64,000 nucleotides of DNA from contig NZ_JACJKY010000009.1 in the NCBI RefSeq assembly GCF_016901855.1, positions 36,721-100,720 on the forward strand, written 5' to 3'. Of the stretch, positions 35,301 to 44,484 are shown piece after piece (position 1 is the stretch's first letter; the number at the start of each line of letters is the position of its first letter). A program made the translations under genes and the position numbers. Under the pieces are notes generated by a model. It was not told where the DNA came from, did no database searches, and worked only from the letters and a program-made list of their open reading frames with translations. This DNA comes from Merdimmobilis hominis. GTDB taxonomy: Bacteria; Bacillota; Clostridia; Oscillospirales; Ruminococcaceae.

Positions 35301-38264
35301 ATTAAGACCCGTCATGCCCGTCAGACGCTCAATACCGGTCAGATCCGCAACATCCGTGTTGGAAAGATCAAGTGTGCCTGTGAATTCGGACAGCGAGGAC
35401 AGTGTCACACCGACCTGCGCTTTCACTGCGCTGAGCAGTGCCGGATCCGGGAAGTGCGTTGAAGAAATCAGATCCGTCGGATCGACAACGACGCCGTTTT
35501 CAAGCTGAAGTACTGTCGGTTCGGATTTATTGCCTGCAAAATCTTCTGTTACAACGCTCAGAATGCCTGTTGCATTCGACGGAATCGAGAAAGTCATCGA
35601 TCTGCCGCTGGAAGCACCGCGTTTAAAGCTTGCTTTCTGCTGACCGTCAAATGTTGCAGTCATCTTATACCAGTCGACCGAATCCGGATCAACCAAGCGT
35701 ACGCTTGTTCCGCTTATACGGATATCTTCTTCCGCAATTGGTTCGGAATAGCTGTCGTTCGACCAGCCGCGATAGCAGATTGCATCGCCCTTTTCGCCGT
35801 CTTTGACTGCATAAATCTTCAGGTCATATTCATAACCTTCTTTAACCGGCAACGAAATCACTGCACTCGTTGCAGTTCCTTCTGCGGTGGAAGTATATAC
35901 CTGATTGTCAGGATCATCGGATGCGATGTTGCGAAGTGTTACTTCAAATTCATAGCTGTCCGGTGCGCCTGTTGCCGGTGCATCAAAGGAAACTTCCAGT
36001 TTGCCCGGATTTGCTGCACGAACAAGCAGACCGCTTGCGGTTTCTGCTTCTTCGACAGTGATGTTGCTTACTTTGTCTTCATACGAATAGGTTACGTTTG
36101 CCGGTTCGCTCTCTGTACCGTCTTTGCCGACTGCGCAAAGTTCCAGATTAACAACTTTTGCTTCGTCAAACATCGATTTGACATACAGAATGCTGTCATA
36201 TGTACCGCCAAGGTATACACGACGGCCGTCAGACAGTGTGCCGTACAGGTTGTACTGAACAACATTGCCGTAGTTATTCTTCGGCAGATCCCAGCTAACG
36301 ATCATCTGACCATCGTCATATGCATAGTCAACGGTAAAGCCTGTCGGTGTTTCCGGTTTATAAACGCTGTCGGAAACTTTCAATCCGCCGACGTTCATCT
36401 GATAGTTTGCTGCAGTGCCTTCAAATTCCAAGGTAATTGCTGCAATCTGTCTGCCTGCATATGCGGACAGGTCGATCTGCGATGTTGTCCATTCGCCTTT
36501 TGTCTGCGAATCTGCAATGTCGAGTTTCACAGTCTCTTCTGCTTTATCTTTGAAGATCAAGCCGAGTTTCATCTGTGCATCGTCGTCCGATGTCTTTTTG
36601 AATGTAACGTCTGCTTTGGTGTTTGCGTTGACATCCAAATCAGTTTTGTAAAGGTGGAGAGAATCCGTGCCTGTCAGGTTGCCGTAAACAACGAGCGAGC
36701 TGCCGCCGTCATACGCGCCGACCTGTGTATATGCACTTTCCATCGGAGTGCCGTTTTTGTCGTTATTGACAAGTTTTGCACCGTAGTCAAAATCAGCGGA
36801 CAATTTTGTATCGTCCGAGCTGTCCATCCACCACTGCCAAGACGGAAGAATGTCCTGAATGTTGATGTTGGTCCACTCTTTATCTGCGCTGACTTCACCG
36901 TTTTTGAAATACTGTACACCATGACCGGTGTTGAAGTTTGTGTAGAATGCAGTGCCGTTGATAACAGAGCGTTCACTGATAAAGTCAGCCACGCCGACCC
37001 AGCCGCTTGCATTGCTGACGCCTACATCATCACGGCTGTATCCCGATTTTAATCCGGTATCGGTCGGATCGCACATTACGCCGGAGAAGAACATCCGCTC
37101 GCGCTCTGCAACCATCCACTGATATTCTGTCTGCTGCATAACCGGCAAACCTTTATTGTTCATGTTTGCAGGAATTTCATCAACACCGCGCTGATACCAG
37201 TCACTCGGTGTAAAGAGTGCTACGCTTGCACGCGGGTTGCCCGTTTCGTCATACAGATTTGCCATGTCCCTTGCACTGGAGTGGCCGCCCGAGAATTTAT
37301 TCTGGTTGCACTCCGCGCCAAAGAACAGATTTTTGAAAGGATCGGCACCGATCTGATTTGCATAGCTGATTGCGGAATCAACGGTGCTTTTTCCCCAGCC
37401 GTAGTTGATAAACACGGAATTGTTGATCTGACCGTGCGTATCATCCTTGAGCCATGCAGCTTTTGCACTGTTGAAGCTGCTGTTTGTATCGTACCACTGT
37501 GTGTACAAACCGGCTGCCGTAAGTTTTGCCATGAACGGTTTGAAGTCTTCCATGATACCTTCTTCCTGGTTTAAGAAGTAGCCGTCATAGCCAAAATACT
37601 CAGCCATCTGGATCAATTTATCTGCGATTGAAAATTCGCCGTTTTCATCTTTTTCAATAAGGTCTGCACAAGTCTGGCCCGGACGGAATGCCGGATCAAA
37701 GTAGATGCAGGCGATGGACATAACGCCGTTTTTGTGTGCAGCGTTTGTGTAAGCCGGGTTCGGGATATTAACGATACCGAACTCAAAACCTCTTGCCTGC
37801 CAATCGCTTGTAAGCGGATCATACAGAGCGTCCGGCGTATATGCAGTTGCGGCACCGTGCCATGGAGAGAAGTAGTCTGCATACTGCCAGAAATTCAGTA
37901 CATGCTCACCGAATGTATCTGTGTACATTGTGCTGCCGAAAAAGCTGTTGCCATAGTCGCCCTGCATCAGCATTACTTCAGCATCGGAATTCAAATATGG
38001 TTTTGCCTGTGTTGGTTTAAACGCTTCATTGCGTTCCTGCAGCGGAATCTCCGCACGCATAAACTCTGCATACGGATCTGTTTCCGGACTCCAGTTTTCC
38101 ACGTCTTTGACGCGGTAACCGGCGAATGTCGGCTCAGCCGAAGCGGTCGGATTCGGCCACGAGTCGCCTGCAAGCACGTTCAACGCAGCACCTGCGTAAG
38201 TCGATGCAGTGATCACTGCAGCCAGAATACCGGCGCCGACGCGTTTGATTCTGCTTGTCTTCAC
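32307..38264 (-). CDS. Cell-surface endo-beta-N-acetylglucosaminidase, GH85, with six FIVAR-like repeats
   Basis: GH85 enzymes cut the chitobiose core of N-glycans. The 1985-residue protein has a signal peptide (to about 32), the catalytic domain (about 60-430) with YFGYDGYFLNQEEG bearing Asn232 and Glu234, Fn3-like and carbohydrate-binding regions, a small leucine-rich-repeat section (about 960-1060), two F5/8-type C domains (about 1090-1220 and 1370-1520), six roughly 65-residue FIVAR repeats (about 1530-1935) and a C-terminal anchor with NPDTD, a hydrophobic helix and RKRAMR. The GTG at 38264 has AAGGAG 9 bases upstream; an ATG 7 bases earlier is out of frame. It probably frees host or mucosal N-glycans for growth. 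Confidence 0.9.
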   Translation of the reverse strand: MKTSRIKRVGAGILAAVITASTYAGAALNVLAGDSWPNPTASAEPTFAGYRVKDVENWSPETDPYAEFMRAEIPLQERNEAFKPTQAKPYLNSDAEVMLMQGDYGNSFFGSTMYTDTFGEHVLNFWQYADYFSPWHGAATAYTPDALYDPLTSDWQARGFEFGIVNIPNPAYTNAAHKNGVMSIACIYFDPAFRPGQTCADLIEKDENGEFSIADKLIQMAEYFGYDGYFLNQEEGIMEDFKPFMAKLTAAGLYTQWYDTNSSFNSAKAAWLKDDTHGQINNSVFINYGWGKSTVDSAISYANQIGADPFKNLFFGAECNQNKFSGGHSSARDMANLYDETGNPRASVALFTPSDWYQRGVDEIPANMNNKGLPVMQQTEYQWMVAERERMFFSGVMCDPTDTGLKSGYSRDDVGVSNASGWVGVADFISERSVINGTAFYTNFNTGHGVQYFKNGEVSADKEWTNINIQDILPSWQWWMDSSDDTKLSADFDYGAKLVNNDKNGTPMESAYTQVGAYDGGSSLVVYGNLTGTDSLHLYKTDLDVNANTKADVTFKKTSDDDAQMKLGLIFKDKAEETVKLDIADSQTKGEWTTSQIDLSAYAGRQIAAITLEFEGTAANYQMNVGGLKVSDSVYKPETPTGFTVDYAYDDGQMIVSWDLPKNNYGNVVQYNLYGTLSDGRRVYLGGTYDSILYVKSMFDEAKVVNLELCAVGKDGTESEPANVTYSYEDKVSNITVEEAETASGLLVRAANPGKLEVSFDAPATGAPDSYEFEVTLRNIASDDPDNQVYTSTAEGTATSAVISLPVKEGYEYDLKIYAVKDGEKGDAICYRGWSNDSYSEPIAEEDIRISGTSVRLVDPDSVDWYKMTATFDGQQKASFKRGASSGRSMTFSIPSNATGILSVVTEDFAGNKSEPTVLQLENGVVVDPTDLISSTHFPDPALLSAVKAQVGVTLSSLSEFTGTLDLSNTDVADLTGIERLTGMTGLNLENCSSLTELSGLDACAALKEINVKGCTGLVTVDVAGLGLEKFEGEGEYPNLVSVDISNNKLDLSEGTPERAFLDAALKATADVTETKAGEENLVLGATLVASDNVVNAALFIDGDVKTDTAASDRNKNASVTLDLGAEKEITAFSIWLKVNDETPPRPFGVKNATLSVCDTADGTYTEVGTLETVPGTEKNEIKETRVELSEAVNAQYVKITVTEWQPHPNGGVDWPAMVETAVYGGTSTTEPVKFADQRPAVYAAVRAITEPIEKAVADGETLDMMTYAEKAVTIRGTAYETLDAQLINGEKFIAEDVDVSAKPQETFTVSIVDQNRKPVEGSVIDLSFDATYTVTYKTASDETAATLTVIVGDGGEVTTPVVITENPTILYATEQSDHNSKEDPEFAFDNDETTKWCPGGNAVQAQMVIDVGAYYTLTEWNMSHAGVSMSDGPGRNTRDFELQILNVANPTPEQLADEDFLTNDANWTTVKAYVSNQETRTHYEFTESVVARYFRLNVTKGDTSAQWPSTRIYEWSMKGILADGPVVPEVDKSELQTVYDANKDRVEGDYTPETWTAFKAALEKAAEVLAAEDANQDEVDTAKTALEAAVAALEKAAEKTELSEVYNEYKDFVEDEYTSDTWAAFKAALDKAAELLEDENATQAEVDAAKAELERTAEALAERGNNANLNALITYAEAQKENAEYEDVVSAVKEAFETALADAKEVAGNIDATQAEINAAYDELLAKTWMLSFVGSPEKLKELYDFAEALDLECYTEKTVEALRAAMEAAKPVLDNENALQAEIDEAYNGLKAAIDGLKLKVDKDALAALIAQAEAIDLSKYLESSKTDFAAALDNAKAVYENEEATAKEVYDAYNRLQKAIFDLRLIPDKSVLEDLLNKATEVDESKYTAASYGVLRMAMAEASVVFENAEATEADVKAAEEKLEDALNGLVLTDAGETPEETPATTPDKENPDTDDSIPYAVPMALVLAAGAIFIIRKRAMR

Positions 38265-38644
38265 TTTTCATTACTCCTTCCTTCTCATGCATTGCTCGCA
38301 TCATCTGCTCGAAGTCCACCATTCGAAACATCACGATCACATCAACACATGACTCTGTAATATTATTATACTGTAAAAAAATAATGACAAACAAGCAGGA
38401 AAACTATAGTTTTTATATGACCGACCTTTAGTTTTTGCCTATTACACAGAAAAACGATTGATATGTAAACACATAAAGCATCTTTTTTGTGCATGAACAC
38501 GATTGATTTTGTGATTTCTGCATTTTCATACTCCCGTTTTGCTTTCCGTTGTGTTAAAATAGATGAGAAATCACAAAGAAACCGCGTTTTTCTTGTTGTT
38601 TTTATTATTCAAATGAATTCTTTTATAAAAAAGGAGTGTTTCTC
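38265..38644. other. Divergent intergenic region between GH85 and GH31 genes
   Basis: This 380-base AT-rich region contains no supportable gene. It holds the putative GH85 promoter (38365-38394), and a TAAAAT -10-like element about 90 bases before the GH31 start without a convincing -35. No clear operator palindrome was found. Confidence 0.7.
38365..38394 (-). promoter_or_regulatory. Promoter of the GH85 gene
   Basis: TTGTTT, an 18-base spacer and TATAAT on the minus strand, 101 bases before the start codon. Confidence 0.5.
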
Positions 38645-41050
38645 ATGTATCAAGTTCTTCAGACAACGCCGGCTGTTGTTTTGAAAAATGAGCAGTTTTT
38701 GCTGCGGCTTTCACCGATCACAGAACAGACTGTTCGCATCACCATGACACCAAAAGACGAATTTCTTCCTGCGCGTGAAACGAAAAACAGAACGCCGGTC
38801 GTCGTCTGCCAAACATCATTTTCCGATTACACAGTCCATTCGACCGAGCAGACGCTCACGCTTTCGCTTCCGGCATGCAGCATTCAGGTAGACTTAACAT
38901 CAGGTCAATGTTCTTACTTTGATGCAACCGGTGCGCTGCTTGTCAAGGAACCGAAAGCAAACGGAAAATATATGGAGAAGGTATCCGTTTACCGCAATGT
39001 ATTTTCAAAAGAGGACAAACTGATTCAAAAAGAAACGGTCGACGGCATGAAAGTTGTCACTGAGCCAGCGGAAACCGTATTTGACCGTACCGCATACCAC
39101 GCAAAAGTGTCGTTTGTATTCGGAAACGAAGCCATCTACGGATTCGGTTCGCATGAAGAAGGATACGGAAACCTCAGAGGAAAATCAAGACAGATTTATC
39201 AGCAGAACATGAAGGCATGTGTTCCCTGCATGATGTCCACGAACGGTTACGGCTTCTTGTTCGACTGCGGCTCACTCATGACATTCGAAGACAACGGCTA
39301 TGGCTCGTATGTCTGGATGGACACTGTCGACGAACTCGATTACTATTTCTTCGCCGGCACAAGTTACCAAAAGCTTTTACACGCATACCGCACACTGACC
39401 GGCGCTGTTCCGATGCTGCCGAAATGGGCGTTTGGCTACGGCCAGTCAAAGGAACGGTATCACTGCGCAGACGAATTGATCGATATTGTAAAGGAATATC
39501 GTGCACGTAAGATTCCGCTGAGCTTCATCATTCAGGACTGGATGACCTGGGAAGAAGGAAAATGGGGACAAAAGAGCTTTGACGCCACGCGGTATCCTGA
39601 TCCGAAAGGACTGACCGACATACTTCACGACATGGGCGCAGCCATGATGATCTCCGTCTGGCCGAACATGAACGGCATGGGTGAAAACCAAAAAGAATTT
39701 CTGGCAAACGGCTATATGCTTGGAAATCAATCGACCTATAATGCATTTTCAGCAGATGCGCGCGCAATGTACTGGAAACAGGCAAACGAAGGCATTTTCC
39801 AATACGGTGTGGATGCCTGGTGGTGTGACTGCAGCGAGCCGTTTGAAGCAGACTGGCATGGCGAGCTCCGTCCGGAACCGCACGAACGCCTGCAAATCAA
39901 TGTCGGTGAGGCGAAAAAGTATCTCGATGACGCGCAGATCAGCGAATATTCCCTCTGTCATTCGCGCGGCATCTACGAGGGACAGCGCAGCGTCACCGAT
40001 GACAAACGTGTCGTCAATCTGACCCGCTCCTCGTTTGCCGGACAAGGCCGCTATAGCGCAATCACATGGTCAGGCGACACCAGCGCCAACTGGGAAACGC
40101 TTAAACGGCAGATTCCGGAAGGACTCAACTTCTGTGCGGCAGGCGAACCGTACTGGAGCATGGATATCGGCGGATTCTTCACCGACTGCCAAAACGAATG
40201 GTTCGTAAAAGGCGATTACCCGGATGGATGCAATGATCTTGGCTATCGTGAGCTGTACACCCGCTGGCTGCAGTACGGCACATTCCTGCCAATGATGCGC
40301 TCACACGGTACAAACACGCCGCGTGAAATCTGGCGGTTCGGCGAACCGGGAACCATGTTTTATGATGCCATTGCAAAATTCATTCGCCTGCGCATGATGC
40401 TCATGCCATATCTCTATTCTCAGGCGGCTGCCGTTTCCATGAAATCCGATACGTTCATCACTGCGCTCGGTCTTGCATTTCCGAACGATCCGCAGACATT
40501 CGATATCCGTGACCAGTTCCTGTTCGGACCGTCGTTGATGGTGTGCCCAGTGACTGCACCGATGTATTATGAAAGCGGTTCGGTGCCGCTTGCCGATGTG
40601 CCGAAACAGAGAAGCGTTTATCTCCCGGCTGGCTGCGGTTGGTACGACTTCTTTACAGGTATTTATTACGCCGGCGGTCAGACCATTTTGGCAGATGCGC
40701 CGATCGATAAAATCCCGCTGTTTATAAAAGCAGGCGCCATCGTGCCGATGGGACCGGCTGAACAGTATCCGGGCGAAGAAGAGGACGCAGTCATCACGCT
40801 GCACATCTATCCGGGAAGCGACTGCAGTTTTTCGCTGTATGATGATGCGGGTGACTCGTATCGTTATGAGCAGGGAGAATATACCGTCACACCGCTGTTC
40901 TTTTCAAACGAAACAAATACCTTGACAATCGGCAAACGTCAGGGCAGTTTCCCGAAAATGAAACAGTCACAGCAGTACCGCATCGTGTTAAACGGACGCG
41001 AAACCACTGTGACTGTTGAAAACGGCGAAGAATGCTGCATTACACTATAA
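38645..41050 (+). CDS. Glycoside hydrolase family 31 alpha-glycosidase
   Basis: The 801-residue cytoplasmic enzyme (no signal peptide) has the GH31 N-terminal beta domain, the TIM barrel and C-terminal beta sheets. DAWWCDCSEP gives the nucleophile Asp395 and WSGDTSANW the acid/base Asp478; QDWMTWEEGKWG and FSPDMGG-like DIGGFFTDC also fit. Alpha-glucosidase or alpha-xylosidase activity is likely; the CDCSEP form does not decide. Its ATG at 38645 has AAGGAG 9 bases upstream. The GH85 gene diverges from it, which suggests co-regulated use of glycans. Only 7 bases separate its stop from that of convergent araD. Confidence 0.93.
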   Translation: MYQVLQTTPAVVLKNEQFLLRLSPITEQTVRITMTPKDEFLPARETKNRTPVVVCQTSFSDYTVHSTEQTLTLSLPACSIQVDLTSGQCSYFDATGALLVKEPKANGKYMEKVSVYRNVFSKEDKLIQKETVDGMKVVTEPAETVFDRTAYHAKVSFVFGNEAIYGFGSHEEGYGNLRGKSRQIYQQNMKACVPCMMSTNGYGFLFDCGSLMTFEDNGYGSYVWMDTVDELDYYFFAGTSYQKLLHAYRTLTGAVPMLPKWAFGYGQSKERYHCADELIDIVKEYRARKIPLSFIIQDWMTWEEGKWGQKSFDATRYPDPKGLTDILHDMGAAMMISVWPNMNGMGENQKEFLANGYMLGNQSTYNAFSADARAMYWKQANEGIFQYGVDAWWCDCSEPFEADWHGELRPEPHERLQINVGEAKKYLDDAQISEYSLCHSRGIYEGQRSVTDDKRVVNLTRSSFAGQGRYSAITWSGDTSANWETLKRQIPEGLNFCAAGEPYWSMDIGGFFTDCQNEWFVKGDYPDGCNDLGYRELYTRWLQYGTFLPMMRSHGTNTPREIWRFGEPGTMFYDAIAKFIRLRMMLMPYLYSQAAAVSMKSDTFITALGLAFPNDPQTFDIRDQFLFGPSLMVCPVTAPMYYESGSVPLADVPKQRSVYLPAGCGWYDFFTGIYYAGGQTILADAPIDKIPLFIKAGAIVPMGPAEQYPGEEEDAVITLHIYPGSDCSFSLYDDAGDSYRYEQGEYTVTPLFFSNETNTLTIGKRQGSFPKMKQSQQYRIVLNGRETTVTVENGEECCITL

Positions 41051-41057
41051 AACGGGC

Positions 41058-41747
41058 TTATTTCTGACCATAGTATGCGTTGGGACCGTGTTTACGGAGA
41101 TAGTGCTTGTCCTGAATGCACTGCGGTGCAGGTACAGCCGATGGATTGAGCTGCTCTGTCATCCACGCCATTTTGGCGACTTCTTCAAGCACGACTGCGT
41201 GATAAACGGCCTGCGCCGCATCTTTTCCCCAGGTAAACGGGCCGTGATTCTTACATAAAACCGCTGGAACCTCCAGCGGTTTTTTTTCGCGGAACGATTC
41301 GATGATAACTGTACCTGTATTTTTCTCGTAAGCTTCTTCGATTTCCTCCGGCGTCAGATTCCGCGCGCACGGAATCTCACCGTAAAAATAATCTGCATGC
41401 GTCGTACCGTAGCACGGAATTGCCCGGCATGCCTGTGCCCACACTGTCGCATACGTCGAATGCGTGTGAACCACACCGCCGATTTCTTCAAACGCCTTGT
41501 ACAGTTCAAGATGTGTTGCCGTATCCGAAGAAGGACGATAATCGCCCTCCACACAGTTGCCTGCAAGATCCACAACCACCAGATCCGACGGTTTGAGCAC
41601 ATCATATTCCACGCCGCTCGGTTTGATGACAACCAATCCCGATGCGCGGTCAATGCCGCTGACGTTTCCCCATGTATATGTGACAAGTCCTCTGCGCGGC
41701 AATTCCATATTTGCCTCATAGACTTGCTGTTTAAGCTGTTCTAACAT
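41058..41747 (-). CDS. araD: L-ribulose-5-phosphate 4-epimerase
   Basis: This class II aldolase-type enzyme converts L-ribulose 5-phosphate to D-xylulose 5-phosphate. The 229-residue protein has [16 protein letters not shown] and the zinc ligands in [14 protein letters not shown], then [10 protein letters not shown] with another His. It follows araB by 22 bases. GGAGGAT lies before its ATG. No araA isomerase is in the window, so the full L-arabinose route must be completed elsewhere, or ribulose enters directly. Confidence 0.95.
   Translation of the reverse strand: MLEQLKQQVYEANMELPRRGLVTYTWGNVSGIDRASGLVVIKPSGVEYDVLKPSDLVVVDLAGNCVEGDYRPSSDTATHLELYKAFEEIGGVVHTHSTYATVWAQACRAIPCYGTTHADYFYGEIPCARNLTPEEIEEAYEKNTGTVIIESFREKKPLEVPAVLCKNHGPFTWGKDAAQAVYHAVVLEEVAKMAWMTEQLNPSAVPAPQCIQDKHYLRKHGPNAYYGQK
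41259..41287 (+). terminator. Plus-strand terminator inside convergent araD
   Basis: AACCGCTGG and CCAGCGGTT (9 bp) with a five-base loop are followed by eight Ts on the plus strand. It falls within araD coding sequence, 209 bases beyond the GH31 stop. Confidence 0.65.
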
Positions 41748-41769
41748 TGGTATCCTCCTGTTCGCTGTT

Positions 41770-43362
41770 TTATTGTTTGAGTGCTTCGACCGCTTCTTTT
41801 TCTACGGAGATGCATTTTTGATAACGGTCGATGAAATCGGCAAAGCCCTGCACATCAGCCGGATCAGGTTCGCAGACGGTGCACTCTTCATCACGGAACA
41901 CAATCTCATCCAGATACTGCGAAAGTGTCTGGCCTTCCTTTTTGTTTTTGCGGTATGCCGCAAGGACTGCCATGCCCCACGGACCGCCCTCGCCTGCTGT
42001 TTTCTGTACTTTGACCGGAACATTGAGCGCACCTGCCATCAGCCGCTGGCTTGCAAGCGGTGTTTTAAACAATCCACCATGTCCCATCAGACTGCAAAGT
42101 GTAACATTTTCAGAATTGAGCAGCAAATCCATGCCGAGTTTTAAGGTTGCCATCGCGGAATACAGCTGTACACGCGCGAGATTCGCAAACGTCAGTGACG
42201 AATCGGCACGGCGCAAAAGCAGCGGACAGCCATCCTCCAATCCGGTGATTGGTTCGCCTGCATAGTAATTGAAATGAACCAAACCGCCGCAGTCCGGATC
42301 GCCTGCAAGCGCTTGTTTATAAAACAGGTCGTAACACTGGGATTTTGTCAGCGATGCGCCGCTTACCGCAGTCATTTCGCCAAACACACGCACCCATGCA
42401 TCCAGATCGGACGAGCAGGTGTTGCAGTGTACCATTGCAACCGGAAGACCCTCCGGCGTTGTCACCATATCAATTTCGGGATAAACACGCGACAGCGCTT
42501 TGGAGAGCACGATCATTGCAAAAATCGACGTGCCTGCCGACACATTGCCGGTGCAGACTTTGATGCTGTTTGTTGCAACCATGCCGGTTCCCGCATCACC
42601 TTCCGGCGGGCACATCAGTGCGCCCGGCTGTAAAACACCGGTTGGATCAAGTCGGTTCGCACCTTCTGCCGTAAGTACGCCCGCGTCATCGCCCGCTTTG
42701 CAAACGGTCGGCAGCAGTTGTTTTGTCGTTTTGCTCATATGATGTTCGGCAAGGATTTGATCAAATGTTTTGACCATGCGCGCATCATAATCACCCGTTT
42801 CGCTGTCGATCGGGAACATGCCGGATGCTTCGCCGACACCAAGCACACGTTTGCCGGTCAGCATTTCATGCACATATCCTGCAAGTGTATTGATGGAAGC
42901 AAGCGACGCAAGATGCGCTTCATTCGACAGCATCGCCTGATACAAATGCGCAATGCTCCAACGCTGCGGAATATTAAAGGAAAAACGTTCAGTCAGTTTC
43001 TCTGCCGCCCGTGCCGTCGTGGTATTGCGCCAGGTGCGGAACGCAGCAAGCTGATTGCCGTTTTCATCAAACGGCAGGTATCCGTGCATCATTGCCGAAA
43101 CACCGACAGCACCCACCTGCGAAAGCGGTGTGCCGTATTCTTCACACACTTGTGCCATCACCTGTGCAACCGCATCCTGAATGCCAGCCCATACATCGCA
43201 AAGCGCATAGGTCCAGTATCCGTTTTCAAACTGATTTTCCCACTCATGCGAACCGGTTGCCACTACATTGTGCGCGCTGTCAATCAGCACCGCTTTGATT
43301 CGTGTGGAACCCAGCTCAATGCCCAGAGATGTGCCCAAAAGATCGAGTGTTTTTGTTTCCAT
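41770..43362 (-). CDS. FGGY-family carbohydrate kinase, probably ribulokinase
   Basis: The 530-residue kinase has the sugar-kinase start [15 protein letters not shown], the substrate site [11 protein letters not shown] and the ATP region [15 protein letters not shown] near residue 460. Pairing with araD suggests L-ribulokinase (AraB), though FGGY kinases for xylulose and other sugars are similar. A CGGAGG sequence precedes the ATG. It is divergent from the PocR/AraC-type regulator, which probably controls it. Confidence 0.88.
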   Translation of the reverse strand: METKTLDLLGTSLGIELGSTRIKAVLIDSAHNVVATGSHEWENQFENGYWTYALCDVWAGIQDAVAQVMAQVCEEYGTPLSQVGAVGVSAMMHGYLPFDENGNQLAAFRTWRNTTTARAAEKLTERFSFNIPQRWSIAHLYQAMLSNEAHLASLASINTLAGYVHEMLTGKRVLGVGEASGMFPIDSETGDYDARMVKTFDQILAEHHMSKTTKQLLPTVCKAGDDAGVLTAEGANRLDPTGVLQPGALMCPPEGDAGTGMVATNSIKVCTGNVSAGTSIFAMIVLSKALSRVYPEIDMVTTPEGLPVAMVHCNTCSSDLDAWVRVFGEMTAVSGASLTKSQCYDLFYKQALAGDPDCGGLVHFNYYAGEPITGLEDGCPLLLRRADSSLTFANLARVQLYSAMATLKLGMDLLLNSENVTLCSLMGHGGLFKTPLASQRLMAGALNVPVKVQKTAGEGGPWGMAVLAAYRKNKKEGQTLSQYLDEIVFRDEECTVCEPDPADVQGFADFIDRYQKCISVEKEAVEALKQ

Positions 43363-43383
43363 TGTTCATTCCTCCGCTCTTGT

Positions 43384-43403
43384 GAAAACGTTGCATCGTT
43401 TTC
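43384..43403. promoter_or_regulatory. Palindrome over the -35, possible operator or cre site
   Basis: GAAAACG and CGTTTTC flank TTGCAT. The left part, TGAAAACGTTGC, matches much of the CcpA cre consensus (TGNAANCGNW), with its last bases diverging. It overlaps the -35 of the regulator's promoter and lies 22 bases upstream of the kinase start. Confidence 0.5.
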
Positions 43404-43419
43404 GTTTTTCGATTATAAT
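43391..43419 (+). promoter_or_regulatory. Promoter of the PocR/AraC-type regulator
   Basis: TTGCAT, a 17-base spacer and TATAAT. The -10 motif also reads as TATAAT on the opposite strand. Confidence 0.65.
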
Positions 43420-43454
43420 ACAGATAATTGATACTACATCATGGGGGTGTTTTT

Positions 43455-44300
43455 TTGCAGGCCGTATTCGATGAATCCGAACTTTTGGTTCTTCTGCGCG
43501 ATTTTCACACGCTGACCGGACTGCGCGCCGTTGTATTTGATGCTTCCGGTGTCGATATCTTATCCTACCCGAATGATCTGCCTGCGTTTTGCCAGCTGAT
43601 CCGCAGCACGCCAAACGGTCAAAACAACTGTCAGCGCTGTGACCAAAACGCCTGCCAGGCAGCACAATCCGCATCGGGAACACTCATTTACACCTGCCAT
43701 GCGGGACTTCTTGAAATGATTACCCCCATCGAAGTGGAAGGTGTCGTGATCGGTTATCTGCTCCTTGCACACATTGCAAAAGAAGATACCTGGCAGCAAG
43801 TGCAAACGTGCTGCGCTTCTTATCAGATTAAATCCGAAGCATTAAAGCACGCATATCACGCGCTTCCCCATACAACACAGCAAATGCTTTCCGCCTCGGC
43901 GGATTTGTTAGCACTTGCCGCAAAAGCGCTGTATCACGAGCGTATCGCCCGCTTGGCACCGGACAATCACCGCATCAAGCTGACGCGCTTTTTATCGGAA
44001 CATCTGTCTGAAGATCTGTCCTGCGAACGGCTGTGCCGCGTTCTCTCGCTCAGCCGCAGTGCATTGTATCATCTTTCATACGAACTGTACGGCTGCGGTG
44101 TTTCCGAACAAATTTCTCGTATGCGCATGCAGCAGGCACAGAAGCTTCTGTGTGACACCGAACTTTCGATACCGGAAATTTGCCGCGAAATCGGATTCCG
44201 CGACGTCAATTACTTTTATCGGGTATTCCGCCGTCAAACCGGCCGCACCCCAAAAGAATTCCGCAGACAGTTCATGCATCACGATTCATCCGCAAATTGA
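43455..44300 (+). CDS. AraC-family transcriptional regulator with PocR sensor domain
   Basis: The 281-residue protein has an N-terminal PocR domain (about 10-150) with the family cysteines in CQRCDQNAC and YTCHAGL, then a C-terminal pair of AraC helix-turn-helix motifs (about 180-275: LCRVLSLSRSALYHLS and IPEICREIGFRDVNYFYRVF). PocR domains bind small ligands, often sugars or diols. TTG at 43455 is chosen because GGGGGTG lies 6 bases upstream. Being divergent from the kinase and araD, it probably regulates them. Confidence 0.9.
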   Translation: MQAVFDESELLVLLRDFHTLTGLRAVVFDASGVDILSYPNDLPAFCQLIRSTPNGQNNCQRCDQNACQAAQSASGTLIYTCHAGLLEMITPIEVEGVVIGYLLLAHIAKEDTWQQVQTCCASYQIKSEALKHAYHALPHTTQQMLSASADLLALAAKALYHERIARLAPDNHRIKLTRFLSEHLSEDLSCERLCRVLSLSRSALYHLSYELYGCGVSEQISRMRMQQAQKLLCDTELSIPEICREIGFRDVNYFYRVFRRQTGRTPKEFRRQFMHHDSSAN

Positions 44301-44418
44301 TTTCCCAATGTGTTTCAGTATATCTGATTTTTCGCCGAAAAGATAGAGACAATCGATTTCTTTATTGGATTTTTGTGTTTTTTTCTGATGGATTGCGCAC
44401 ACATGTACATGATAAAGC

Positions 44419-44453
44419 AAAAACCGGCAGAGCAATGCTCTGCCGGTTTTTCA
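44419..44453. terminator. Bidirectional terminator after the regulator
   Basis: AAAACCGGCAGAGC and GCTCTGCCGGTTTT form a 14-bp stem with an AAT loop, closing both the regulator (plus) and the 553-residue membrane protein (minus). Confidence 0.9.
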
Positions 44454-44484
44454 TCTGTTCATCGAATGCGGATCGTTTCCTTCT

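Noticed and set aside
38272..38394. Minus-strand ATG at 38271 as GH85 start
   Set aside because: It is out of frame with the 1985-residue protein; the frame it opens is short and lacks a signal peptide.
40962..41017. 11-bp inverted repeat AACAGTCACAG / CTGTGACTGTT near the GH31 3' end
   Set aside because: The 34-base loop and lack of a T-run on either strand make it unlikely to be a terminator; probably chance within coding sequence.
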